A stretch of DNA of 43,553 nucleotides from Pirellulaceae bacterium (GTDB taxonomy: Bacteria; Planctomycetota; Planctomycetia; Pirellulales; Pirellulaceae), in NCBI GenBank assembly GCA_026989685.1, contig JALSIV010000314.1, positions 1 to 43,553 on the forward strand, in the 5' to 3' direction. How positions within the stretch are numbered: position 1 is the first letter of the stretch; each line of letters starts with the position of its first letter. The notes beneath the pieces are model-generated. The model did not search any database and was not told where the DNA came from. It worked only from the letters and a program-made list of their open reading frames with translations. The translations under genes and the position numbers were made by a program. Below are positions 33,495 through 41,485 of this stretch, piece by piece.

Positions 33495-33572
33495 GAGTCT
33501 GTAACAGGACCGTCCAGTTCGCCTCCCACGCCCGGCTGTATTGCTTGCAACCAGGACACTTGTTACAGTCTC
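33495..33572 (+). repeat. 78-bp dispersed element, copy D (divergent)
   Basis: It opens GAGTCTGTAACA and closes TGTTACAGTCTC, near-perfect inverted ends. It matches copy B at 51 of 78 positions by hand alignment without gaps, sharing the inner TTGCTTGCA block. It lies between the Cys/His-rich gene and the frameshifted gene at 33679. It is an older or different subfamily copy of exactly the same length. Confidence 0.75.
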
Positions 33573-33678
33573 TTACCTGCGACGGCTAGGGCCGAGACGA
33601 GCAATCAGGTTACCAGGAGTAGAGTTCGTTTCGGCCCGTTTTTTCGTGGACTGATCGCCGATACTTAAGCGACGACCG

Positions 33679-34136
33679 ATGCGATTCCAAACCGGGTTGC
33701 TGCTGGGGCTGTTTCTGTGCGGACTGGCGCCTGTCCACGCCCAGGAGACCTTTTCGCCAGATCGTCTGCCACCATTCGTCCACCCGCCGGTGCTGGCGCC
33801 TGTTCCATCGATGATCAGGGGCGGCCTGTCCGTCCCCGCATCATGCTGGCTCCTCACTCAGCCGGATTCGATAATCCGGCTCACGTAAAGTGCGTCATCG
33901 AGCATCAGCAGTACGAAGTGCGGAAGTTCACCGTCACACCAAACCGAAACGGCGGCGGCCCTTCGCTGATGAATACGATGGTGGTGAATCTGGGCAAAGA
34001 CAAGCCCTACTACAACGGGCACAGCGTGCATCGCAACATCAAAAGCTACCTGCCGCTGGTGCATGTCCCGGCTTCCAGCCGATCCTTCTCCGTCCCCTAT
34101 TCGGAACGCCCCGTACTGTATCGCTGGAACGAGTGA
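33679..34136 (+). pseudogene. Frameshifted small secreted protein
   Basis: From ATG 33679 a signal peptide (M-R-F-Q-T-G-L-L-L-G-L-F-L-C-G-L-A-P-V-H-A) and about 25 mature residues are read. The frame then degenerates to a stop at 33888. The protein character continues in the -1 frame from about 33800 to TGA 34136 (D-D-Q-G-R-P-V-R-P-R-I-M-L-A-P-H then E-V-R-K-F-T-V-T-P-N and S-E-R-P-V-L-Y-R-W-N-E). A single lost base near 33800-33815 would join both into a protein of about 152 residues. I saw no slippery heptamer, so mutation or a base-calling error is more likely than programmed frameshifting. Function is unknown. The gene lies 36 nt upstream of the peptidoglycan-binding protein. Confidence 0.65.
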
Positions 34137-34172
34137 GCGGGGCGGTTCATTCGTCATTTGGAGAGAACACTG

Positions 34173-34955
34173 ATGGGCACCATCAAGACCATTTTGCGAT
34201 GGAGACTGATTGGCGCTGGACTATTGCTGCTGTGCGGCAGCGGTCATCATGGGCTTGCGCAGCGGATCACTCCGGTGCTCAAACAGGGCACCGAGGAGCA
34301 CGCCACACAAGTCAAACTCGCACAACGACTGCTGAACCAGCGACTGGATCCATCGCCAAAACTCGCCGTGGACGGTGTTTTCGGGCCCGCAACGGAAAGG
34401 GCTGTTCGGCGGTTTCAGCGACAATCGAACCTCGACGTTGATGGCGTCGTGGGCGGCCAGACGTGGGCGGGACTGTTGCGGCTCTCCGTGAACTCCAATG
34501 TCCAAGTGTCGGTGGACGCACTGGCAACACTGCGGGCGATTCTGGATCATGCCGGATTGGAGACCGCCACGGTGACCAGCGGTGTCCGCACGCCGTTCCA
34601 TCAAGCCCGCGTCATGTACGACAATATCCGACGTTACGGAGTGGCGTCGCAAAAGAGGCTCTACGGGCCCAACGGTGATCAGGTCATCGAGGTGTACGAG
34701 GCGCACGCGGAAAGAAATCGGAACGCGGTGATCGACCTGATGAGGCGGAAGATTCTCCAGTTGGGACCTTCTCGTGTGTCGAAGCACTGCAGCAGCACCC
34801 ACGACGTGATCGATGTGGCTCCGTCAAGCATCGCCGATCGCAAGAAGTTCGAAGCAGCGCTGCGGTGGGCCAAAGAGCAGATGCTGATATCCAACTTCCT
34901 GCAACCGCCCGAGGATCCCGCATACCATATCGAGCGAGTGAAGGAGCCGAAATGA
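34173..34955 (+). CDS. Exported peptidoglycan-binding and M15-like peptidase domain protein
   Basis: This 260-residue protein starts at ATG 34173 behind GGAGAG (a TTG at 34158 is less likely). A signal peptide covers residues 1-29. Residues about 37-103 form a peptidoglycan-binding-1 domain ([28 protein letters not shown]). Residues about 112-256 resemble the M15/VanY D,D-carboxypeptidase fold: V-T-S-G-V-R-T, S-K-H205 with H210 and D214, and a final D-P-A-Y-H252-I-E. The spacing of the first zinc ligands differs from the usual H-x6-D, so activity is uncertain. Its stop overlaps the start of a sulfatase remnant (ATGA). Confidence 0.75.
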   Translation: MGTIKTILRWRLIGAGLLLLCGSGHHGLAQRITPVLKQGTEEHATQVKLAQRLLNQRLDPSPKLAVDGVFGPATERAVRRFQRQSNLDVDGVVGGQTWAGLLRLSVNSNVQVSVDALATLRAILDHAGLETATVTSGVRTPFHQARVMYDNIRRYGVASQKRLYGPNGDQVIEVYEAHAERNRNAVIDLMRRKILQLGPSRVSKHCSSTHDVIDVAPSSIADRKKFEAALRWAKEQMLISNFLQPPEDPAYHIERVKEPK

Positions 34956-35170
34956 GCTGCCGTCGACTGTTGGTGTTCGCTCTGTGGCTGGCCGGTTGGA
35001 GTTTGGGCTTCGCATCCGAGCGACCGAACGTGTTGTTCATCGCCGTGGATGACCTCAACGATTGGGTCGGCTGCGATGGCGGCCATCCGCAGGCAAAAAC
35101 GCCGCACATCGACGCACTGGCCAAGCGGGGCGTACGGTTTGCCAACGCCCACTGCCAGGCGCCGATCTGC
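34952..35170 (+). pseudogene. Sulfatase (iduronate-2-sulfatase-like) remnant truncated before the active site
   Basis: ATG 34952 overlaps the preceding stop as ATGA. A signal peptide ([16 protein letters not shown]) leads into [14 protein letters not shown], the sulfatase calcium-binding start, and [25 protein letters not shown]. In sulfatases this last block continues as C-x-P-S-R, holding the formylglycine Cys. Here similarity stops after I-C-N at about 35170. The following sequence is the 3' end of a minus-strand gene, so over 80 percent of a normal sulfatase is missing. The frame stays open into the antisense of that gene, which is not meaningful. Confidence 0.8.
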
Positions 35171-35230
35171 AATTCACATCATCGGTCGGCGAAAGAAGAG
35201 GGCGCGCCGGCCCGTAGATCGGGTGGACTC

Positions 35231-35803
35231 TCAATCGGCGAGCCGCCATTCGTAGGACCAGCAGGTGGTGGGAGTGATTTTCTTGGGAACGAGAACCAAC
35301 CGAGTGGACCCGTCCGATCGGGTGGTGCGGTCCAGGCGGGTGTTGGCCTGCGGGTTGAGTGCGAGCCGGCAGCCGGCGAGATCCAGCATCATTCGGTTTC
35401 CCTCGGCAGCAACCACCCGAGCCGACTCGGCGACTCGGTACGTCACCCCGATCCAACCGGGCCGGCCGGACACGCGACACGCGAATTCGATGCGGATACC
35501 CCGCTCGGTCGGTTCGATGCTGGCGGACCAGTGACTTCGCCCAGCCATTCCCAATCCGAACCAGATCGGTGCGACCGCGGTGCCGTGAACATCGGTCTGC
35601 TGGATCGGCGGACTGGACGGCCAATCATCGGTTCCCTCGTCTTCGATCGTCGAGACGACTTCCATCCAGTCGTCCGACCTGCGCACACAAATCTGGTGGC
35701 CGAATCGTCCGTTCGTCTCTCGCCACGCAAATCCACCCTGTCGTGGCTCCCTGGGGAGAGTGTGGGGGACCGAAACCGGCCACAACAAGAGAGACTCACT
35801 CAT
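35231..35803 (-). CDS. Hypothetical 190-residue protein
   Basis: The ATG at 35803 overlaps the end of the upstream membrane-protein gene by 8 nt, which argues for coupled translation and for this start. The protein has no signal peptide or TM helix and is Trp- and Arg-rich with predicted beta structure (for example G-W-I-G-V-T-Y-R-V). No family is recognised. Pairing with a polytopic membrane protein suggests that the two work together. Its stop lies close to the break point of the sulfatase remnant on the other strand. Confidence 0.65.
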   Translation of the reverse strand: MSESLLLWPVSVPHTLPREPRQGGFAWRETNGRFGHQICVRRSDDWMEVVSTIEDEGTDDWPSSPPIQQTDVHGTAVAPIWFGLGMAGRSHWSASIEPTERGIRIEFACRVSGRPGWIGVTYRVAESARVVAAEGNRMMLDLAGCRLALNPQANTRLDRTTRSDGSTRLVLVPKKITPTTCWSYEWRLAD

Positions 35804-36587
35804 GACGGAACATTTCTTCATTCGGATTTCCTGGAATCTCGCACGATCCGGCGGGGCCATCTTGCGGGTAGCCGGCCGACCAAGGCAGCGGGGCGACCCA
35901 CCGGAGCAAGACATAAAGCGTAATCGAGTGAACTACGGTGTACTCGTTGAATCCCTGAGGAGCCAGCCGGAACCAGTAGCGCTCGGCGGCAACGACGACG
36001 AACAGGAGGCCCAACGCCAACAGGCTCCAGCCAACCGATGTCGAGCGGGCCAACCAGGCAGCGACGAAAGTGGTGACAAGAGCCATCACGGCAATCAGGC
36101 CGACCTCCCGAAGCAGGATTCCGATGGGAATCCGAACGACCTTCAGTACCACGGCGACAACGACCATCCACAACAGCAATTCGGCCAGAGAGAACTTCCA
36201 GTTCGCCGAACCAGATTCCCAGCAGATGACGCTGTCCACCACGATGCCGACGAGAATACCCACGGCGAACCAGATGCCGATGAGAAAGAACCACGTCCCG
36301 TAGGAGAACCGCTCTTCCATTCCGAGAAACAGCAACTGTGTCAGCAAAAGCCAGCAGGCGAGCAGTCCGGCGGTCCGGATCACTCGTGAGATGGAGATGA
36401 GCACGAATTGGCATCCCAGTGTCACGGCCGTCGCGGAAAAAACGCCCCCCAATACCGGCGCGGTGGGAAGAACTCCCATGATCATTTCGCCCTGGCCGAA
36501 GACGCCGAAAAAAGAGGCCACGACCGGAAGCGCGACGACGATCATCACGCGAATCAGCAGCGATTCCTTGAGGTCCATCCCGTCCAT
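35796..36587 (-). CDS. Polytopic membrane protein of unknown function
   Basis: This 263-residue protein starts at ATG 36587 (a second ATG at 36578). About seven or eight TM helices are visible (for example [17 protein letters not shown] and [18 protein letters not shown]). The C-terminal 30 residues are hydrophilic. No transporter signature is recognised. It is the first gene of a two-gene minus-strand unit, divergent from aroE. Confidence 0.7.
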   Translation of the reverse strand: MDGMDLKESLLIRVMIVVALPVVASFFGVFGQGEMIMGVLPTAPVLGGVFSATAVTLGCQFVLISISRVIRTAGLLACWLLLTQLLFLGMEERFSYGTWFFLIGIWFAVGILVGIVVDSVICWESGSANWKFSLAELLLWMVVVAVVLKVVRIPIGILLREVGLIAVMALVTTFVAAWLARSTSVGWSLLALGLLFVVVAAERYWFRLAPQGFNEYTVVHSITLYVLLRWVAPLPWSAGYPQDGPAGSCEIPGNPNEEMFRHE

Positions 36588-36723
36588 TGTGCTCGCTGCC
36601 GGCGGGATTGTCGAGTTGGTCCGTTTACGGAAGCGGGAGCGGCGTTGCGAGAACCGCCGCCAAGGCGCAAAATGGACGGCTCGCCTCGATTACCGCTCCC
36701 CTTTCTTGCTTCCAGGCCAAACG

Positions 36724-37572
36724 ATGCACGAACCTCCGATCCAGCAGATTGTCTGTTGCATGGGCCAACCGGTCACCGGGAATCCGTCTCAGTTCATGAT
36801 GGAACGGGCGTTCGCTGCCGCTCATCTCGACTGGCGCTATCTGACACTCGAGATCGCTCCCGAGAATCTGGGAGACGCCGTGCGAGGCATGCGGGCGATG
36901 GGATTCCGGGGCGGCAATTTCACTCTTCCTCACAAGGTCGCCGTGATCGAACACCTCGACCGGTTGAGCGAAGCGGCGGAGCTGATGGGAGCGGTCAACT
37001 GCGTCTCCATCGAAGAGGGCACGTTGATCGGCGAAAACACCGACGGCAAAGGGTTCGTCGAGTCGCTCCGGCAGATCACCGATCCCGCCGGGAAGCGCGT
37101 GGCCCTGTTCGGTGCCGGCGGGGCGGCTCGCGCCATCGCCGTCGAACTGGCTCTGGCCGGCACCGAATCGATTACCGTCATCAACCGCACTCGCGAGCGA
37201 GGAGAATCGCTGGTCGCCCTGCTGAAAGAACGTATCGAGATTCCATCCGAGTTCATCCTGTGGGATTCGGAAATCGAAATCCCCGCCGATGCCGATGTCG
37301 TCATCAACGGCACGTCGATCGGACTGGGAGACCAGCAGGCCAGGCTCCCGATCGTGGCCGATTCGTTCGATCCGCGACAAGTGGTTGCCGACGTGGTGTT
37401 CAATCCCGTGCAAACTCGGTTTCTGCAGGAAGCCACCGAGCGAGGCTGCAAGACGCTCGACGGCCTGGGCATGCTGGTCAATCAAGGCGTGATCGGTTTT
37501 CGCATCTGGACGGGGGTGGAACCGGACCGGGCGGTAATGCGCGAGGCTATCGAGGAGTTCCTCGAGGTCTAA
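36724..37572 (+). CDS. aroE: Shikimate dehydrogenase
   Basis: This 282-residue protein has normal AroE length. It reduces 3-dehydroshikimate to shikimate with NADPH. Motifs: G-x-P-V-x-G-N-P-S at residues 15-20, N-F-T-L-P-H-K with the catalytic Lys, E-N-T-D-G-K-G-F, the Rossmann G-A-G-G-A-A-R-A-I, N-R-T-R-E-R for the NADP adenosine phosphate, and I-N-G-T-S-I-G-L. ATG 36724 is chosen because it is the first in-frame ATG with the conserved N-terminus (Q-Q-I-V-C-C-M-G-Q-P-V). The helicase gene starts 35 nt downstream on the same strand. Confidence 0.95.
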   Translation: MHEPPIQQIVCCMGQPVTGNPSQFMMERAFAAAHLDWRYLTLEIAPENLGDAVRGMRAMGFRGGNFTLPHKVAVIEHLDRLSEAAELMGAVNCVSIEEGTLIGENTDGKGFVESLRQITDPAGKRVALFGAGGAARAIAVELALAGTESITVINRTRERGESLVALLKERIEIPSEFILWDSEIEIPADADVVINGTSIGLGDQQARLPIVADSFDPRQVVADVVFNPVQTRFLQEATERGCKTLDGLGMLVNQGVIGFRIWTGVEPDRAVMREAIEEFLEV

Positions 37573-37607
37573 CTGCCTCAGCGCCCGTTCCCATTGACGG
37601 AGAGACC

Positions 37608-40313
37608 ATGCCGTTCGAACTAGCGCTCACACCGCAGGGGCATGTCGTGACGATCGACGTGCCGAGCGACCAGAGCTTCCTCCCCGGTGTCGTCGATCTC
37701 GACGACGATCGTCAGATCAGCAAGATCATCAAAGGCTTCGCCGCCTGCCAGTCCGAAGGGCTGTTCTTGCTGGCGACGACCAGACTCGGCGCATCGGTTC
37801 CGTCGTCATGGGAATTCTGGCGATCCTTCGCCGGTCGATACCTGACGGACCTGTGCCACTTGCCGGACGCCGAACACGAACCGACACCGGACCCCGATCC
37901 GGAGGAACTCGAGTCGTTCGTGCTGGGCGCGCCGCCGATGCCCGGTGCCGAGTACCTCTGCCCAGAAATCTTGTTGCAGATCCGCCGCGAACTCGATCAG
38001 TGGGTTCGCGAGCAAGCCGCCGAACACCCTCGAGGACTCGCCGGTTTCCTCTCATCCCGAGCCCCGATGTGGCAGCGGGTGGGCCGCGTCTGCTTTCACT
38101 TGGCCGAGCGGAAAGGCGATGCCGAATACCCGTTCGCGTTTCTGGCAACCTACGCATCAACCGTCAGCGCCTCATCGGCTCGCGTTCAACATCAACCTCT
38201 CAGCCACGCACTCAAGCAGTACAGCCGAAAACAAGACAAGAAAACACTGATCCGGCTCCTTTCACCGGTCCATGCCGCGTCGAAACAGAGCGAACTCGTG
38301 CGGGAGCTGCTCGAATCGGGCGACCTTTACCACCCCCTCGCCTGGACACCGGCCGAAGCGCACCGCTTTCTCAAGCAGGTTCCCGTGTTCGAAGCGTGCG
38401 GCATCGTCGTGCGGCTGCCCGATTGGTGGAAGCGCAAGCCGCGTCCTCGAGTCACAGTGACGGTGGGAAGTGGCCGGAAGAGCCATTTGGGGACCGCGGC
38501 GCTGCTCGACTTCGAAGTCGCGATCGCCATCGGCGACGAACGACTCAGCCGCGCCGAACTCGAGGAATTGATGCGGGCGGAAGGAGACCTGGTGTGGATC
38601 CGCGGGCAATGGGTCGAGGTCGACCGGGACAAGCTCCAGCAGGTGTTGCGACATTGGCAAGAGGTGCAATCGCAGGCCGAAGCCGGACTCTCGTTTGCTG
38701 AAGGGATGCGGCTGCTGGCGGACGCCCCTCGCCAGCTCGACGGCGAAGACCTTGCGGATGAGACTCGCGAATGGTCCGTGGTTCGCCCCGGCGGTTGGCT
38801 CGCCGAACAACTGGCAGCGCTCCGCACTCCCGACTCGCTCGCGGCGGACAATCTCGACCGAGGTCTGAAGACGAGGTTGCGGCCCTACCAGCGCACCGGC
38901 GTGGCCTGGCTGAAACTCGTCACCGGATTGGGACTGGGAGCTTGCCTGGCCGACGACATGGGACTGGGAAAGACGGTCCAGATCCTTGCATTGCTGCTGG
39001 CGCTCAAGCGACAACGGCGCCGCCCTTCGCTGCTCGTGCTGCCGGCATCGCTGCTGGGGAATTGGAAGGCGGAACTCGAGCGGTTCGCTCCCTCGCTGCG
39101 GACGCTCTTCGTCCACCCTTCCGAATCGTCGCCGGCGGCGTTGGCCGAGGCGGCCGGCGATCCGGCCCGGGCGATGGCCGAGGTCGACGTCGTGCTGACG
39201 ACCTACGGCATGCTGCTGCGCCAGCACTGGCTGCTCGAGCAGCCCTGGCCGTTGGTCGTACTCGATGAAGCGCAGGCGATCAAGAACCCGGCCGCCCGGC
39301 AAACTCGAGCCGCGAAGAAGCTGCAAGCCGAAGCGAGAGTCGCACTCACGGGAACCCCCATCGAAAACCGGCTGTCCGATCTGTGGTCGCTGTTCGACTT
39401 CATCTGCCCCGGCCTGCTCGGCTCGATCAGGCAATTCAAGACGTTCGTCAAGAGACTGGAGACGCGCCAAGGGAGCGACCGCTATGCTCCGCTGCGCAAA
39501 CTCGTGCAACCCTACATCCTGCGGCGAATGAAAACCGACAAGCGGATCATCGCCGACTTGCCGGAGAAGACCGAAGTGCGGGCCTATTGCGGCTTGAGCA
39601 AACGGCAGGCGGCGCTGTACGCGAAACTGGTGCAGGAACTCGAGAAGGCCCTCGAGAACGTCGGCGGTATCCGCCGCCGCGGCATCGTGCTCTCGTATCT
39701 GACCCGATTCAAACAACTCTGCAACCACCCCAGCCAACTCACCGAGGACGGCGTTTTCGAGCCCCAGGACAGCGGCAAATTCCTGCGGCTGGCCGAGATC
39801 TGCCAGGAAATCGCCTCGCGGCAGGAAAAAGCGCTGATCTTCACGCAGTTCCGGGAAATGACCGAGCCGCTGAACGCGCATCTGGCATCGGTGTTCGGCC
39901 GACCGGGCATCGTATTGCACGGCGGTACGGCCGTCGGCCGCCGCAAGAAACTCGTCGACCAGTTCCAGACCGAACACGGTCCTCCGTACTTCATCCTCTC
40001 GCTCAAGGCGGGTGGAACCGGACTCAATCTGACCGCCGCTTCGCATGTGATCCACTTCGACCGCTGGTGGAACCCGGCCGTGGAGAACCAGGCGACCGAC
40101 CGGGCGTTTCGCATCGGACAGCAGCGCAACATCCTCGTACACAAATTCGTCTGCCGCGGCACGATCGAAGAACACATCGATCAGCTCATCGAAGAGAAGA
40201 TCGGGCTGAGTCGCGAGCTGCTCGAAGGAGGCGCCGAACGGATGATCACCGAAATGAGCGACCGCGAACTGCTCGAGCTGGTATCCCTGGATATCGAGCG
40301 GGTGCGGTTGTAG
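37608..40313 (+). CDS. SNF2-family helicase with DUF3670/SNF2-associated N-terminal region
   Basis: This 901-residue protein starts at ATG 37608 behind GACGGAGAG. Residues 1-410 include a DUF3670-like block (C-G-I-V-V-R-L-P-D-W-W-K-R-K) typical of bacterial SNF2 proteins. The Snf2 ATPase begins near residue 425: Walker A D-D-M-G-L-G-K-T (about 448-455), D-E-A-Q (about 551), T-G-T-P-I-E-N-R, and motif VI Q-A-T-D-R-A-F-R-I-G-Q (about 827). It would use ATP to translocate on DNA and remodel protein-DNA complexes. It is followed by a SWIM-finger gene, a frequent partner of bacterial SNF2 helicases. Confidence 0.93.
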   Translation: MPFELALTPQGHVVTIDVPSDQSFLPGVVDLDDDRQISKIIKGFAACQSEGLFLLATTRLGASVPSSWEFWRSFAGRYLTDLCHLPDAEHEPTPDPDPEELESFVLGAPPMPGAEYLCPEILLQIRRELDQWVREQAAEHPRGLAGFLSSRAPMWQRVGRVCFHLAERKGDAEYPFAFLATYASTVSASSARVQHQPLSHALKQYSRKQDKKTLIRLLSPVHAASKQSELVRELLESGDLYHPLAWTPAEAHRFLKQVPVFEACGIVVRLPDWWKRKPRPRVTVTVGSGRKSHLGTAALLDFEVAIAIGDERLSRAELEELMRAEGDLVWIRGQWVEVDRDKLQQVLRHWQEVQSQAEAGLSFAEGMRLLADAPRQLDGEDLADETREWSVVRPGGWLAEQLAALRTPDSLAADNLDRGLKTRLRPYQRTGVAWLKLVTGLGLGACLADDMGLGKTVQILALLLALKRQRRRPSLLVLPASLLGNWKAELERFAPSLRTLFVHPSESSPAALAEAAGDPARAMAEVDVVLTTYGMLLRQHWLLEQPWPLVVLDEAQAIKNPAARQTRAAKKLQAEARVALTGTPIENRLSDLWSLFDFICPGLLGSIRQFKTFVKRLETRQGSDRYAPLRKLVQPYILRRMKTDKRIIADLPEKTEVRAYCGLSKRQAALYAKLVQELEKALENVGGIRRRGIVLSYLTRFKQLCNHPSQLTEDGVFEPQDSGKFLRLAEICQEIASRQEKALIFTQFREMTEPLNAHLASVFGRPGIVLHGGTAVGRRKKLVDQFQTEHGPPYFILSLKAGGTGLNLTAASHVIHFDRWWNPAVENQATDRAFRIGQQRNILVHKFVCRGTIEEHIDQLIEEKIGLSRELLEGGAERMITEMSDRELLELVSLDIERVRL

Positions 40314-40449
40314 AAAAAACGCGCCCAGGGCTCCCATACGGCTCGGTTTGGCGTTGGCGCCGCGGCGCAGACGTTTCACACTGGTAAGAATTCAACGGGT
40401 TCCATTTGGCAGTCGCCGGCCGCGAGCAGCAAGAAAGGAATACGAGATC

Positions 40450-41436
40450 ATGCCCAGATATGGATATGGCGGCGGTTACGGTTGGGCTCCCTACGTCCCC
40501 GTTGCCGAAAGGCGAAGGCGGGCTGCCCGCAAAATGGCGGCACTCAAGAAACGAGGCGTCAACGTCGAACCAGTCGTGATCGAAGGCCGCAAAATCGCCA
40601 CGACTCCTTGGGGGATCGCCTGGTGCGATCACATCGAGTCCTTCAGCGACTTCGAGAACCGGTTGCCCCGAGGCCGAACGTATGTGCGGAACGGATCGGT
40701 GTGCCATCTGCAAATCAGCGAAGGCCGCGTCGATGCGAAAGTGATGGGCTCGGAACTCTATTCCGTGAAGGTCGAGATCGACACCCTCTCCCGGGCCCAA
40801 TGGAACCGGCTCAAACGCCGGGCCGCCGGCAAGATCGGATCGTTGATCGAACTGTTGCGCGGCAAACTGTCGGATGAAGTGATGGACATCATGGCCCACC
40901 GGAAAACGGGCCTGTTTCCCCTGCCGTCGGAAATCTCGTTCGATTGCAGTTGCCCCGACTGGGCGTCGATGTGCAAGCACGTCGCCGCCGTGCTGTACGG
41001 CATCGGCGCTCGATTCGACTCGAAACCGGAATTGCTGTTCGCCCTGCGCGGCGTGGACCATGAAGAACTGATCTCCGACGAGATGCAGCTCGAAGTTCCC
41101 TCGGCCGCCAGCCAGTCCAAGCGATTGGCCGACGCCGATTTGGCCGACGTGTTCGGCATCGACTTGACGCCGACCGCGGATGACGCTCCCCCTCGGAGCC
41201 CTCGGAAAAAGAAGGCAGCCAAGAAGAAAAGCGGCAGCCGGAACTCCCCGCAATCGGCGACCGCCAAGCCATCCGTCAACAGGACTGCGAAGAAGGGCCC
41301 CGCCAAGAAGAAGGGGGGGAAGAAGGCTCCCGTCGGAAAAAGTGCCAAGAAGAAAGCGGCCGGGAAGGCCGTCAAGAAGACGGCCAAGAAAAAGGGGGCG
41401 GCGCGGAAGAAGAGCCGCATCAAGCAACGAAGCTAG
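40450..41436 (+). CDS. SWIM zinc-finger protein with histone-H1-like Lys/Ala-rich tail
   Basis: This 328-residue protein starts at ATG 40450. Residues 1-150 form the globular part preceding SWIM proteins (T-P-W-G-I-A-W-C-D-H-I-E-S-F-S-D-F-E-N-R). The SWIM finger is C166-S-C168-x6-C175-K-H177, a CxC...CxH zinc site. From about residue 245 the chain changes to repeats of K-K-K-A-A, A-K-K-K, and similar, with Lys, Ala, Ser and Pro, like the C-terminal tail of histone H1 or bacterial AlgP/HupN-type proteins, ending at residue 328. Such a tail binds DNA electrostatically. With the SNF2 helicase 136 nt upstream it may form a DNA-remodelling pair. Confidence 0.88.
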   Translation: MPRYGYGGGYGWAPYVPVAERRRRAARKMAALKKRGVNVEPVVIEGRKIATTPWGIAWCDHIESFSDFENRLPRGRTYVRNGSVCHLQISEGRVDAKVMGSELYSVKVEIDTLSRAQWNRLKRRAAGKIGSLIELLRGKLSDEVMDIMAHRKTGLFPLPSEISFDCSCPDWASMCKHVAAVLYGIGARFDSKPELLFALRGVDHEELISDEMQLEVPSAASQSKRLADADLADVFGIDLTPTADDAPPRSPRKKKAAKKKSGSRNSPQSATAKPSVNRTAKKGPAKKKGGKKAPVGKSAKKKAAGKAVKKTAKKKGAARKKSRIKQRS

Positions 41437-41485
41437 CGGGCTCGATCGGTCCAAGGAGGGCAGCTTCGGCGATTCGGAACGCGCT

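Noticed and set aside
33800-33815. Programmed -1 frameshift
   Set aside because: No X-XXY-YYZ slippery heptamer or following pseudoknot seen; a lost base is simpler.
36408-37607. Plus-strand extension of the helicase frame upstream through aroE
   Set aside because: This part overlaps aroE in another frame, is Arg-rich, and the ATG at 37608 has a ribosome site and conserved N-terminus.
38262-40379. 705-codon minus-strand frame opposite the SNF2 helicase
   Set aside because: It is antisense to a gene with complete helicase motifs; long antisense frames are common in GC-rich DNA.
41190-41436. Lysine-rich tail as a tandem-repeat artefact
   Set aside because: Codons vary between AAG and AAA and between Ala codons, and the frame is maintained to the stop, so it looks like a real protein tail and not simple DNA slippage.
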